Shown here in pieces: positions 33,230 through 42,587 of a DNA stretch of 64,000 nt. The position numbers were made by a program, and so were the translations under genes. The stretch is from positions 1 through 64,000 of the forward strand of contig JAYNIR010000013.1 of NCBI GenBank assembly GCA_038109305.1, in the 5' to 3' direction. The DNA comes from UBA1479 sp038109305 (GTDB lineage Bacteria > Pseudomonadota > Alphaproteobacteria > Rhodospirillales > Casp-alpha2). The first letter of the stretch is position 1. The number at the start of each line of letters is the position of its first letter. The notes beneath the pieces were generated by a model, which worked only from the letters and a program-made list of their open reading frames with translations, was not told where the DNA came from and searched no databases.

Positions 33230-33649
33230 CTATTTTTTTTCTTTTTTCTTGAACATGGCCAGCATCCGATTGGTCACGATGAACCCGCCGAAGATGTTGA
33301 CCGACGCCAGCATGATGGCGAAGAAACCCATCCAGCTTGAAAAATCCATGCCTTTGGGCCCGGCCGCCAGGATGCCGCCGACGATGATCACCGACGAAAT
33401 CGCGTTGGTCACGCCCATCAGCGGCGAATGCAGCGCCGGGGTCACCGACCAGACGACGTAGTAGCCGACGAAGCACGCCAGCACGAAAATCGTGAACAGC
33501 GACAGAAACGGATCGCCGTCGGTCAGGCTCGCCGCCTGGCTCGCCATCAGGCCCGACGTGTCCAGCGCCAGTTTCTGGGTCTGCTCAAGCAGCTTGGCCG
33601 CGCTCGCGGCCAGCTCCTGGGATTGTTTCGCAATCTCTGCGGAATTCAT
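33230..33649 (-). CDS. pntA2: NAD(P) transhydrogenase subunit alpha part 2
   Basis: A 139-residue membrane subunit with three to four helices: FLSLFTIFVLACFVGYYVVW, MGVTNAISSVIIVGGILAAG and FFAIMLASVNIFGGFIVTNR. In alphaproteobacteria the alpha chain is split, and this is the membrane part (often called PntAB). Its ATG overlaps the pntA1 stop by one base and pntB begins 11 bases after its end. Confidence 0.95.
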   Translation of the reverse strand: MNSAEIAKQSQELAASAAKLLEQTQKLALDTSGLMASQAASLTDGDPFLSLFTIFVLACFVGYYVVWSVTPALHSPLMGVTNAISSVIIVGGILAAGPKGMDFSSWMGFFAIMLASVNIFGGFIVTNRMLAMFKKKEKK

Positions 33650-34884
33650 CAGCTTTTCCCTGCATCCTTGGCGTCGCCACCGGCGTCTTCCACGCCATCC
33701 GGCTTTTTCGGGGCGGCCTTCTTTTTAGCTGGCGGGTCCTTTATCCCGATGGCGTCGCGGACGCGTTCGTTCACCACGTCGCCGTCGCGGGTGACGCAGG
33801 CGCCCTTGATGACTTCGTCATCCCAGTTGATTTCCAGCTTGCCGCCGTCTTTATTCACGTGCGGCTGCAGGAAGTTCAACAGGTTCTTGCCGTAAAGTTC
33901 CGATGCGGTTTCGGCCAAGCGTCCCGGCAGATTGTAGGTGCCGACGACGATGACACCGTTATCGGTGGTAATGACCTCACCGCTTTTGGTGGCTTCGCAG
34001 TTGCCGCCCGCTTCCGCTGCCAGGTCGACAATGACCGCCCCCGGCTTCATGGTTTTGACCATGTCCTTAGTGATCAGCTTGGGCGCCGGACGGCCGGGAA
34101 TCAGCGCCGTAGTGATGACGATGTCCTGCTTCTGGATGTGTCCGGCGACGACCTTTTTCTGCTTTTCGAAATATTCCGACGGCATTTCCTTGGCGTAGCC
34201 GCCTTCGGTCTGCGCGTCCTTTTCCATTTCCGGGTCGACTTCTAGAAACTTGCCGCCCAACGACTGCACCTGTTCCTTAGTCGCGGGCCGCACGTCCGTC
34301 GCGGTCACCACCGCGCCCAGCCGCTTGGCCGTTGCGATGGCCTGCAGTCCGGCAACGCCGACGCCCATGATGAACGCCTTGGCCGGCGGCACCGTGCCCG
34401 CGGCCGTCATCATCATCGGGATGCCGCGGCCGCAATACTGCCCGGCTTCGAGCACCGCGCGATACCCGGCCAGGTTCGCCTGGCTCGACAGCACGTCCAT
34501 GCTCTGCGCGCGGGAGATCCGGGGCACCAGCTCCATGGCGAAGGTGGTGATCCCGGCCTTGGCGTAGGCCTTGACGTCGTCGCCGGAATTCAGCGCCGAC
34601 AGCTGCGCCAACAGCGTCGCGCCCTTTTTCATGTGCGACAGGTCACCGGCCGACGGCGGATTGACCATGAGAACGATATCCGCGGATTTCAACGCAGCAT
34701 CGCCATTGGCGGCGATGGAGGCACCTGCGACCTTGAAGGCGTCGTCGGAAAAACTGGCCTTCTGCCCCGCCCCTTTCTCGACCGCGACGTCGAACCCCAG
34801 GCCCGTGAGTTTCTGGACAATCGCCGGGGACGCCGCAACGCGGGTCTCTCCGGCCCGGCTCTCCTTGGGAATGGCAATTTTCAT
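33649..34884 (-). CDS. pntA1: NAD(P) transhydrogenase subunit alpha part 1
   Basis: A 411-residue soluble domain I that binds NADH. MKIAIPKESRAGETRVAASP is the family start, related to alanine dehydrogenase. GVGVAGLQAIATAKRLGA is the NAD-binding loop, and YCGRGIPMMMTAAGTVPPAK lies just before it. The Lys/Pro-rich tail (PPAKKKAAPKKP) is a disordered extension beyond the usual 375-380 residues. It is the first gene of the pnt operon. Confidence 0.96.
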   Translation of the reverse strand: MKIAIPKESRAGETRVAASPAIVQKLTGLGFDVAVEKGAGQKASFSDDAFKVAGASIAANGDAALKSADIVLMVNPPSAGDLSHMKKGATLLAQLSALNSGDDVKAYAKAGITTFAMELVPRISRAQSMDVLSSQANLAGYRAVLEAGQYCGRGIPMMMTAAGTVPPAKAFIMGVGVAGLQAIATAKRLGAVVTATDVRPATKEQVQSLGGKFLEVDPEMEKDAQTEGGYAKEMPSEYFEKQKKVVAGHIQKQDIVITTALIPGRPAPKLITKDMVKTMKPGAVIVDLAAEAGGNCEATKSGEVITTDNGVIVVGTYNLPGRLAETASELYGKNLLNFLQPHVNKDGGKLEINWDDEVIKGACVTRDGDVVNERVRDAIGIKDPPAKKKAAPKKPDGVEDAGGDAKDAGKS

Positions 34885-34946
34885 GAAGGGCGCCCCCCAT
34901 TAACACTTTCAAAAATCGTATATGCCCGGGTTATGCCCGGTTTCGG

Positions 34947-34987
34947 CCAATTTCACAAGTCGCGGCCACTACATCAAGTGAAATTGG
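34947..34987. repeat. Ten-base inverted repeat in pnt-ggt intergenic region
   Basis: CCAATTTCAC (34947-34956) and its exact inverse (34978-34987) are 21 bases apart, upstream of both pntA1 and the glutamyltransferase gene. They could be a regulator site or form a stem. A direct repeat TATGCCCGG occurs at 34921 and 34932. Confidence 0.45.
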
Positions 34988-35146
34988 GGCAAATCCGGGT
35001 GACACCGCCCCATCATCGAAAATTTGACGCAAACCCGCTAGGGATTGGGATGGCGCGGGACGGACAAATGATTATGATCGGCGCCGAAATCGACGGGTTC
35101 AGAAAGACGGGCCTAGGAAGTCGGGCACAGGAAAGCGACCCATATC

Positions 35147-36739
35147 ATGCTCCATACCACCACAGCGCGGCGCGGCATGGTCACCGCCCCCCATCATCTG
35201 GCGACGCAGGCGGGCCTGCGCGTTTTGCAGGACGACGGCAACGCCGTCGAGGCGATGATCGCGACGGCAGCCACCATCGCCGTCGTCTATCCGCACATGA
35301 ACGGCCTCGGCGGCGATAACTTCTGGCTAATCCACGAACCGGGCAAGCGGGTCCGCGGCATCGACGCCTGCGGCGCCGCGGCGGCCAAGGCGGACATAGA
35401 TTTCTACGCGGGCCAGGGCCACACAAAACTGATCCCGTCACGGGGGCCCCTGGCGGCGCTGACCGTCGCCGGCGCGGTATCGGGCTGGTACGCGGCGCAT
35501 CGCATTTCCGCCGAATGGGGCGGCAAGTTGTCGCTCGAACGGCTATTGGAAGACGCGACCTATTACGCCGAACACGGCCATTCGGTGACGCCCAGCCAGG
35601 CCGTCAACACCGCCGCCAAGATGGGCGAAATGGGCGGATCGCCAGGCTTCAGCGATTTGTATCTGCAATCGGGCGGCGCGCCTTCGGTCGGCGACGTGTT
35701 CAAGTTGACGGCATTAGCGCAGACGCTTCGCCGCCTCGCCCGTGACGGGTTAGACGGTTTCTACCGGGGCGAGCTCGCCCGCGCCATCGCGGCGGATTTG
35801 GCAAAAGTCGGCAGCCCCCTCGCGGCGGGCGACCTCGAACGCCACCATGCGCTCAACCTCGATCCTTTGTCGGTGAAAGTCGGCGATCACACGGTCTTCA
35901 ACATGCCGCCGCCGACCCAGGGCCTGGCGTCGCAGATCATCCTCGCGGTCTATCAGCGGTTGGGCGTTGCCGAGGCCGAGGGCTTCGATTTCGTCCACGG
36001 GCTGGTCGAAAGCACCAAGCAGGCGTTCCGCGTAAGGGATAAATACGTTACCGATCCGGCTTACATGACCGTCAATCCGAATTCGTTTCTGGAAAACGCC
36101 GCCCTCGACAAAATGGCGGCGGGCGTCAACCGGGCGAGGGCAGCACCCTGGCCCGATGCCTCGGGCGATAGTGACACCGTGTGGTTCGGCTGCATCGACG
36201 GAGAGGGCCGCGCGGTCTCATTGATTCAGTCGCTTTATTGGGAATTTGGCTCGGGCGTCGTGTTGCCGGAAACCGGCATCACATGGCAGAACCGGGGCAC
36301 GTCGTTCCAACTGAACGACGCCGCCGTCAACGCGCTGAAACCCGGCCGCCGTCCCTTCCACACCATTCAGCCCGCCATGGCACAACTGGCCGACGGGCGG
36401 ACCATGGTCTATGGCACCATGGGAGGCGAAGGCCAGCCGCAGACCCAGGCCATGGTATTTTCCCGCCACGTGCTGCACGAGATGGACCTGCAGCAGTCCG
36501 TCACCGCGCCCAGGTGGCTGCTCGGTCGCACCTGGGGCGCGGAGAAGACGAATCTACGCATCGAAAACCGCTTCGATCCCGTCGTTCTGGATGCCCTCAA
36601 GGCCGCCGGGCACGATGTAGAGATTGTCGGCCCGTTCGAGGAATTCATGGGCCACGCGGGCGCCATCGTCCGCCATTCGTCCGGCCTACTAGAGGGCGCG
36701 GGCGATCCGCGCTCCGACGGCGGCGTGGCGGGGTTTTAG
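35147..36739 (+). CDS. Gamma-glutamyltransferase family protein
   Basis: A 530-residue Ntn-hydrolase precursor that cleaves itself before a threonine. The large-subunit part has GMVTAPHHLATQAG and the NGLGGDNFWL motif. The nucleophile is Thr344 in SGDSDTVWFGCIDGEG, which has D-T in place of the T-T of E. coli GGT, as in the YwrD-like branch. The substrate may be glutathione, another gamma-glutamyl compound or a glutaryl side chain. No signal peptide is seen, so it is probably cytosolic. GGAAAGCGA-type weak signal precedes ATG 35147. Confidence 0.88.
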   Translation: MLHTTTARRGMVTAPHHLATQAGLRVLQDDGNAVEAMIATAATIAVVYPHMNGLGGDNFWLIHEPGKRVRGIDACGAAAAKADIDFYAGQGHTKLIPSRGPLAALTVAGAVSGWYAAHRISAEWGGKLSLERLLEDATYYAEHGHSVTPSQAVNTAAKMGEMGGSPGFSDLYLQSGGAPSVGDVFKLTALAQTLRRLARDGLDGFYRGELARAIAADLAKVGSPLAAGDLERHHALNLDPLSVKVGDHTVFNMPPPTQGLASQIILAVYQRLGVAEAEGFDFVHGLVESTKQAFRVRDKYVTDPAYMTVNPNSFLENAALDKMAAGVNRARAAPWPDASGDSDTVWFGCIDGEGRAVSLIQSLYWEFGSGVVLPETGITWQNRGTSFQLNDAAVNALKPGRRPFHTIQPAMAQLADGRTMVYGTMGGEGQPQTQAMVFSRHVLHEMDLQQSVTAPRWLLGRTWGAEKTNLRIENRFDPVVLDALKAAGHDVEIVGPFEEFMGHAGAIVRHSSGLLEGAGDPRSDGGVAGF

Positions 36740-36824
36740 GGGGTTTGGATTGTCCGTTTCTTTGCGCGAAGCGGAACCAGTCAGTTTAAAATGTTTATGT
36801 CCGAAAATAGCCAGACGCGGACAC

Positions 36825-37922
36825 TCACCCGCTTAGAACAGATAATTGTTTCGGGGAAACTTCCAGACAGACTGAGCTGCCCGCCAAAAATGGCTCCGAA
36901 CCACGATGGTGGATTTCATCGACCATCACCACTGACCCTTTGACATCAACGGCATAGCGGATAATGCTACCTTGGAATTCCATATGACTGACAGTTCCGG
37001 TCAGGGTAGTGGCCTTTGGTCCCGAAGGCACATCAAGGTTTCGAATCATTACGTTTTGTGGTCGAAAGACGAGCGCCTTCCCGTTTTTCATAACTTGGCC
37101 CTGGTAGCCGGTGAGTGGGATTTCGATACCGTCGCGTGTGCGGAACGTGGGAGCTCCCGCAGTAGCAGATACTGTCCCTTCCAGCACGTTTGCGGTGCCG
37201 AGGAAGCGGGCGACGAATAAACTCGAGGGACTGTCGTAGAGTTCCATAGGCGACCCGACTTGTTGGATCACGCCTTGGTCCAGAACCGCCATTCGATCGG
37301 AGGTGGTATTGGCTTCCTCCTGATCATGGGTGACAAATATCGTCGTAAGGCCCAATTCCTGCTGAAGCTTACGAATATCGCGGCGCATCTGAACGCGCAG
37401 ATTGGCGTCCAAATTTGACAGGGGCTCGTCCAATAACAATACTTTAGGTTCGACGACGATGGTCCGGGCAAACGCGACCCGTTGTTGTTGGCCACCGGAG
37501 AGTTGGGATGGCCGCCGGTCTGCAAGGTCTAAAAGCCCGACCATATCGAGGGCCGCCTCGACCCTTGATTTAATTTCCTGAACGGCTACACGGCGCTCTT
37601 CCAAACCAAAGGCGACGTTCTTACGCACGCTGAGGTGCGGCCATAGTGCGTAACTCTGAAACACCATGCCGACGTCCCGTTTATAAGGCGGATGCCGCGC
37701 GATGTCTTCGCCGTCGATAAGAATGCGCCCTTTCGGTTCCGGGCCGAAGCCGGCGATCGCCCGAAGCAGTGTCGACTTGCCGGACCCGGACGGACCCAGA
37801 AAGGCGAAAAATTCGCCCGGTTTGATTTCCAAATTTACGCCCTTGAGAACGTGCGTAGTTCCAAAAGACAGGTTCAGGTCTTCGATGATGACAGCTGCGG
37901 ATTTCCTCTGATTGCTTGTCAT
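36825..37922 (-). CDS. ABC transporter ATP-binding protein (FbpC/PhnT/PotA type)
   Basis: A 365-residue ATPase: Walker A GPSGSGKSTLLRAI (near residue 43), signature LSGGQQQRVAFART, Walker B VLLLDEPLSNLD and a switch His in FVTHDQEEA. The last 110 residues are a TOBE-like regulatory domain. It powers the two-domain permease encoded 11 bases upstream. The family imports ferric iron, 2-aminoethylphosphonate or polyamines; sequence does not decide. Confidence 0.92.
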   Translation of the reverse strand: MTSNQRKSAAVIIEDLNLSFGTTHVLKGVNLEIKPGEFFAFLGPSGSGKSTLLRAIAGFGPEPKGRILIDGEDIARHPPYKRDVGMVFQSYALWPHLSVRKNVAFGLEERRVAVQEIKSRVEAALDMVGLLDLADRRPSQLSGGQQQRVAFARTIVVEPKVLLLDEPLSNLDANLRVQMRRDIRKLQQELGLTTIFVTHDQEEANTTSDRMAVLDQGVIQQVGSPMELYDSPSSLFVARFLGTANVLEGTVSATAGAPTFRTRDGIEIPLTGYQGQVMKNGKALVFRPQNVMIRNLDVPSGPKATTLTGTVSHMEFQGSIIRYAVDVKGSVVMVDEIHHRGSEPFLAGSSVCLEVSPKQLSVLSG

Positions 37923-37933
37923 GTGTTCTCTCC

Positions 37934-39637
37934 TTACCCCACAACAACTGTCCGTTCGCAGGATTTATTGCTGCGTTCGATGATCAGATGGGAGACGTAA
38001 GTGCCGACCCCGACGAACAGTACGGCGATAACGCCAAGAGCCGCGCCCGGCCCGCGCCCCGCAGCTGACTGCATGAATTCATAGATCCCGAACGCCAGAG
38101 GCGCGTCCGCATCCTTCGCCACCAGCATGATGGTTGCCGACAACTCGACCGACGCCGTTGCGAAACTCGTGACGAACCCCGCCAGGATGCCGCCGGACAT
38201 CAACGGCACGACAATCCGCCAAACTGTCCGGCCCTTTGTCGCGCCAAGGTTTTCAGCGGCTTCTTCCAACATTACGCTGACCTGCTGGATTGCCGCAACG
38301 CAGGCGCGGAGCGCATAGGGGAGCCGTCGAATGGTCATAGCAATGACGATAATCAACCACCAGGAAGCGAGCGGCTCGTCGATAATTGGTACGTCGAAAC
38401 TATGATAGGTACGCAAATAGCCGATCCCAATAACTACCCCTGGCACCGCCAGTGCCGCAGTCGCGCCGTAGTCCAGCCATTTACGCCAAGCAATGTTGGT
38501 GCGCCAAACAATGTAGGCGATCCCAGTCGCCAAGATAACATCCAGAAGGGCGGCTATCCCCGCGTATAAAAGCGTATTGTTGATATAGCGCATCGCCTCA
38601 CCAAAAACGGTCATATAGTGGTCGAGCGTGTAGCCATCAGGCAAAACGGCAAACGACCAGACCGTACCGAACGACAACAGCGTCAAACCCAAGTGCGGAG
38701 ACAGCACCAGCAGCAGAATCAAAATAACAACGAAATAACAGCCTGCTTTCTCCCACGACCGGAGATCGCGGCGCATTAGCCCGCCACCGCCCCTCTGTAC
38801 CGTCGCGTAGTCCTTGTCCTTGAGCGCCAACAACGAAACCCAAAGCGACAACAACGAGAAGGCAACAAGGATGACTGAAATCACGTATCCCATAGGGTCA
38901 CCGATCCCGATCGACGTAATGCGGAGAAACGCCTGCGGCGCCAACATGTTGTTGATATTTAAAAGCAGCGGGGTCCCAAGGTCGTCAAACACCTTGATGA
39001 AAACGAGTGCCGCTCCGGCGACATAGCCCGGCATCGCCAAGGGAAAAACAATGCGCCGGAACAATTGGAGCCCACTGGCGCCAAGGTTCTGCGCGGATTC
39101 TTCCATCGCACGGTCAATGTTGTTCAGGGCAGCCGACAGGTTGATCAGAATGAACGGGAAATAGTGGATACTTTCCACCAGGATCACGCCATTCAATCCC
39201 TGCATGAACGAAATAGTGAAACCAAAATGTTTGTCCAGCAACAGATTGACCGAACCGTTCTGTCCAAATAGTAGCTGCATGGCAACTGCGCCAACGAAAG
39301 GCGGCATAATCAGCGGAATAACGCCGAGCGTCTGAATTAATACGGAGCCGCCGAAATTAAACCGGGTCGTGAAATAAGCGAGCGGCAGGGCGATGGCGCT
39401 GGCCAGAACCACCGACATGGCCGACACATAAAAAGAATTGAAGAATGATTCCTGGAACAGGGAATTGCGGAAAAAATCGACAAAATTGATCAGCGTGAAA
39501 GCGCCCGTGTTCGGGTCCTGGAAAGCGACGAACACGACCTTGGCAACGGGCACGATCAGGAACAACAGCAAGAACAAGGTGATCAAAACGCCGACCGTCA
39601 TGGGGCCTCGTTGGCCTGTTGAAATACGACCGAACAT
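37934..39637 (-). CDS. ABC transporter permease, fused double domain (FbpB type)
   Basis: A 567-residue membrane protein containing two permease modules, each of about six helices. The EAA loops are ESAQNLGASGLQLFRRIVFP in the first half and EAAENLGATKGRTVWRIVVP in the second. Such fused permeases belong to Fe3+ and 2-aminoethylphosphonate importers. It lies downstream of the binding-protein gene behind a stem-loop and is followed after 11 bases by the ATPase gene. Confidence 0.93.
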   Translation of the reverse strand: MFGRISTGQRGPMTVGVLITLFLLLFLIVPVAKVVFVAFQDPNTGAFTLINFVDFFRNSLFQESFFNSFYVSAMSVVLASAIALPLAYFTTRFNFGGSVLIQTLGVIPLIMPPFVGAVAMQLLFGQNGSVNLLLDKHFGFTISFMQGLNGVILVESIHYFPFILINLSAALNNIDRAMEESAQNLGASGLQLFRRIVFPLAMPGYVAGAALVFIKVFDDLGTPLLLNINNMLAPQAFLRITSIGIGDPMGYVISVILVAFSLLSLWVSLLALKDKDYATVQRGGGGLMRRDLRSWEKAGCYFVVILILLLVLSPHLGLTLLSFGTVWSFAVLPDGYTLDHYMTVFGEAMRYINNTLLYAGIAALLDVILATGIAYIVWRTNIAWRKWLDYGATAALAVPGVVIGIGYLRTYHSFDVPIIDEPLASWWLIIVIAMTIRRLPYALRACVAAIQQVSVMLEEAAENLGATKGRTVWRIVVPLMSGGILAGFVTSFATASVELSATIMLVAKDADAPLAFGIYEFMQSAAGRGPGAALGVIAVLFVGVGTYVSHLIIERSNKSCERTVVVG

Positions 39638-39680
39638 ATCTGCTGCTGGTGTCCCGTATTCAGTATCGCGCGCGAATAAA

Positions 39681-39707
39681 GAAACCCCCGCTCAATGCGG
39701 GGGTTTC
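39681..39707 (-). terminator. Intra-operon stem-loop between binding protein and permease genes
   Basis: Perfect 11-base arms (39681-39691, 39697-39707) enclose a five-base loop. On the minus strand a T-rich tail (TTTATTC) follows. It should partly end or protect the transcript, so that more binding protein than membrane subunits is made. Confidence 0.85.
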
Positions 39708-39722
39708 AAACTCAGGCCTGAC

Positions 39723-41054
39723 CTAGAGCATGGAAGCGGCTTTCTCCGCCAGTTCCTTGGCCTTGGTATAATTCGCCTTGGTGGCCTCATCCCACTCGCG
39801 TTCGATCTCTGCCTGACGGCCAGAAACCTTAGTCGTCGCCTTTTTCCGCTTCTTCTTGAATATCTTGTTGAAGTCTTTCTGGCTGGCCGTGGCGGCGTCG
39901 ACCGGCACCGAGTTTACCAGGGCATGGGCTTCTGCAATCAGTTTCGCTGCCTCGGCATTGGACTTGCCTGCCATCTTCGCTTCCGCTACCTGGATCGCCT
40001 GGCTCGCGGCACGCAGATCGTCGAGCCGATAGGTGATCATGACGTCGAACAGGGAATTAATGACGTTGTACCGTCCTTTTGAAAGGTCCAGGTCAAACTT
40101 GACGGCGGCTCCGATGGTTTTGTCCTTGAACGGATTCGGGAAGTCAGCGGGCGCCTTGGCATAGGTCGCCGGATTCACGGGCAGGCGACGGATTTTCGGA
40201 TCCAACAACAACTCCTGACCTTCCGTTGACAGTAGGTACTCGATAAATGCGGCCGCAGCTTTTGCGTTGGGGGCGTTTTTGACGATGGCGATATTGGCCG
40301 GGACCAATGTCGTCACCTTTGGATAGGCAAACTCAACCGGGAATCCCGATGCCTGCGAAGACAGTCCGAAGAAGTCGATGACGATGCCAACACCAAATGC
40401 GCCGGAGTTGACGCCGTCAGGCACACCAAAACTGCGCTCGGTAACCGTCTTGAAGTTACCCGCGATCTGCTTCCATTCGGCCCAGCCCTTTTCCCAGCCG
40501 AGACCCTGCAGCACGGTTTCGACGGTCAGGTGCGTTGTTCCCGAACGTGAGGGTGCACTCATTCCCGTGTGACCGTAGTAGATTGCCTTTTTCAAATCGG
40601 ACCACTCGCGAGGAGCCGGCAATTTTTTCGCCGACAGGTAGCGCTTGTTCCACATGATGCCGTAACCGGATGCAGCAAAACCTTTGTAGTAGCCATCCGG
40701 ATCGTTGATCGGGAAGGCGCCGACCTTTTCCGGAATGCCACCGACCTCGACATCGTATTTCGCAAGTAGGTTGTCGCCTTTGAGTACTTCAAAGGCATCC
40801 GGAGCTGACGCCCAAAACATATCCGCCTTATTGTTGTTGGCAGTTTCCTGAAGGTACTTAATGCCGGCAGTTGTCTTTTTCTTCAGCATGTCGACCTTGA
40901 CGCCAGGATATTTCTTTTCGAACGCCTTTTTAAAGGTCGCCGTCGTGTCCTTCGGATAAGACGTTACGATCGTCAGCGTACCGTCCAGGGCAAATGCCGG
41001 AGTGACAGTAAGCGTCAAAGCGAGCGCAATCGCGCCAAATACCATTTTACGCAT
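39723..41054 (-). CDS. ABC transporter substrate-binding protein (Fe3+/aminoethylphosphonate type)
   Basis: A 443-residue periplasmic protein with a signal peptide (MVFGAIALALTLTVTPAFA). The mature part reads LTIVTSYPKDTTATFKKAFE, NNKADMFWASAPDAFEVLK and YGIMWNKRYL, then ALSTEGQ-like YLLSTEGQELLLD, all typical of FbpA/PhnS-type proteins. It is about 90 residues longer than FbpA owing to a helical Lys/Ala-rich tail (KDFNKIFKKKRKKATTKV). It is the first gene of the importer operon. The iron-binding Tyr pair of FbpA is not evident, so a non-iron ligand is possible. Confidence 0.88.
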   Translation of the reverse strand: MRKMVFGAIALALTLTVTPAFALDGTLTIVTSYPKDTTATFKKAFEKKYPGVKVDMLKKKTTAGIKYLQETANNNKADMFWASAPDAFEVLKGDNLLAKYDVEVGGIPEKVGAFPINDPDGYYKGFAASGYGIMWNKRYLSAKKLPAPREWSDLKKAIYYGHTGMSAPSRSGTTHLTVETVLQGLGWEKGWAEWKQIAGNFKTVTERSFGVPDGVNSGAFGVGIVIDFFGLSSQASGFPVEFAYPKVTTLVPANIAIVKNAPNAKAAAAFIEYLLSTEGQELLLDPKIRRLPVNPATYAKAPADFPNPFKDKTIGAAVKFDLDLSKGRYNVINSLFDVMITYRLDDLRAASQAIQVAEAKMAGKSNAEAAKLIAEAHALVNSVPVDAATASQKDFNKIFKKKRKKATTKVSGRQAEIEREWDEATKANYTKAKELAEKAASML

Positions 41055-41352
41055 GATGGTTATTCCTCCATGTTGTCGCCCAGCCTTGTTGCTAACGGTT
41101 GCTGGTTCGATTGTCCGCGAAGAGCAATGAAACGTTACTTTCGCAAGGCCAGCCTAAGCCAGAGGGCCGGAGAAATACAACCCGCGTATTAACATTGTTG
41201 AAGGTGGGAAACGCGGGGTTTGGAACCGCAGCTAAACGGCCCAAAACGAATTATTCTGGCCTTCGAACATCCAATGTTCCTTGTCCGCTTCGCGTCATTA
41301 ACTGACGTGGCAGTAGACCTCGTCGCAAGTCCGCTCTCGGCAACGGACCTGA
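41055..41352. other. Intergenic region upstream of ABC importer
   Basis: This stretch of 298 bases must contain the importer promoter. An AT-richer piece lies at 41185-41215. No gene, repeat or clear operator is seen. Confidence 0.4.
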
Positions 41353-41751
41353 CTACTTAGGGCGCGCGGCGACCATATCAATTTCGACCAGCGCGCCGAC
41401 GGCGAGCGCCGTGACGCCGACCGTCGTCCGGGCCGGCAGCTTGTCCGCCGGGAAGTAGGATTTGTAGACCGCGTTCATGGCGTCGAAGTCACGTTCGAAC
41501 TGCGTCAGGTAAACTCGGCACGACACCACATCGCCGATGCCCAGGCCCATTTCTTCCAGGATGATGATCAGATTATCCATGACCCGGCGCGTCTGCACCT
41601 CGACCCCTTCAGGCAGCGGCGCCGTGTCGTCGTCCGGGTCCGTCGGCATTTGCCCAGTCAGATGGATCCAGCCCCCCGCCTCGACCGCGTGGCTGAACGG
41701 GCCGACCGGCGTCGGGCCGCGTTGGAACTTGTGAAAAATCGGTCCGGCCAT
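41353..41751 (-). CDS. RidA/YjgF-family protein
   Basis: A 132-residue protein of the Rid family, whose archetype deaminates reactive enamines and imines made by PLP enzymes. G-P-F-S-H-A-V, the middle MDNLIIILEEMGLGIGDVV and C-R-V-Y-L-T, and the end P-A-R-T-T-V-G-V-T-A-L fit the fold; the active-site Arg is the one in P-A-R-T-T. It probably acts as a trimer in the cytosol. It follows an unknown gene by 26 bases on the same strand. Confidence 0.92.
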   Translation of the reverse strand: MAGPIFHKFQRGPTPVGPFSHAVEAGGWIHLTGQMPTDPDDDTAPLPEGVEVQTRRVMDNLIIILEEMGLGIGDVVSCRVYLTQFERDFDAMNAVYKSYFPADKLPARTTVGVTALAVGALVEIDMVAARPK

Positions 41752-41777
41752 GGGAGGCGGCTCCTTCGTCGGGCCCG

Positions 41778-42431
41778 TCAGACGTATTCTTCCGAGACGA
41801 ATTTGAATTGCTGCAGGTTGCCCGACTGGAAGCGCAGGTAAATCGGCGTCCCGCCGGAACGGTAGATGTTGACCTTGGCGTTACAGACCTGGCGGGTGCG
41901 TTTGTGTTTGTCGCGGAGCACATAGCGCTTCACGCCGAAGCCGCCGCTGTCGAGCCGCTCGCCGGTCAGATAGCATTGGATCGTTTCAACGTTTTCGCCG
42001 GACAGCACGATGCCTTCCAGGTTGCTCAAGCTCTGGCGCGTGTGTTCGATGAATTCCGTCGTGCGGATGCGCCTGATCTCGCCGGTATCGCGTTCGCGCA
42101 TGTCGACGCCGAAATCGCCGACCAGTATCTGACCCGGCAGGTCGTGATCGATCATGCAGGCAAACTCGATGGTCACGTCGCCGACGATGTAGCTGTAAAC
42201 GGTCGGGCTCAGCCCCTCGGAATGGAAAAATTCATAATGCGGGATGCCCAGCCCGCGGATGCCCTGCCCGTCGCCGGTCCAGGCCAGGATGATTTTCCGC
42301 CCCGACCCCCGCAGCAGGTGCAGTTCTTGGTCCAGTTTATCGACGAAAGCGCGGTGGTTGGCCGTCAAGGAATCAAGCCGCCGTTGGTCCAGAACCGTCG
42401 GGATGACGACATCTGATTTCAAGTCGATCAT
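41778..42431 (-). CDS. Protein of unknown function
   Basis: I do not recognise this 217-residue protein. It is soluble and rich in beta-strand: KIILAWTGDGQGIRGLGIPH, SYIVGDVTIEFACMIDHDLP, and a final YRSGGTPIYLRFQSGNLQQF. It has several charged loops and no obvious catalytic motif; Cys is rare. The last third, with VLRDKHKRTRQVCNAKVN, is basic. It is probably in one operon with ridA, 26 bases downstream. Confidence 0.75.
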   Translation of the reverse strand: MIDLKSDVVIPTVLDQRRLDSLTANHRAFVDKLDQELHLLRGSGRKIILAWTGDGQGIRGLGIPHYEFFHSEGLSPTVYSYIVGDVTIEFACMIDHDLPGQILVGDFGVDMRERDTGEIRRIRTTEFIEHTRQSLSNLEGIVLSGENVETIQCYLTGERLDSGGFGVKRYVLRDKHKRTRQVCNAKVNIYRSGGTPIYLRFQSGNLQQFKFVSEEYV

Positions 42432-42587
42432 CGCCGCACCCCGTCACGCAGGGGGTGCGCCCGGCGGCGCCCGTCAGATTGATATTCTCGCGCGATTCCC
42501 AGAATCCGGCCCTCCGGTCATCCCCGGCTTACCCGGGCATACCATTTTACTGACCCCGTCCCCCCGGGCACAAGTCATTGATTCTAT

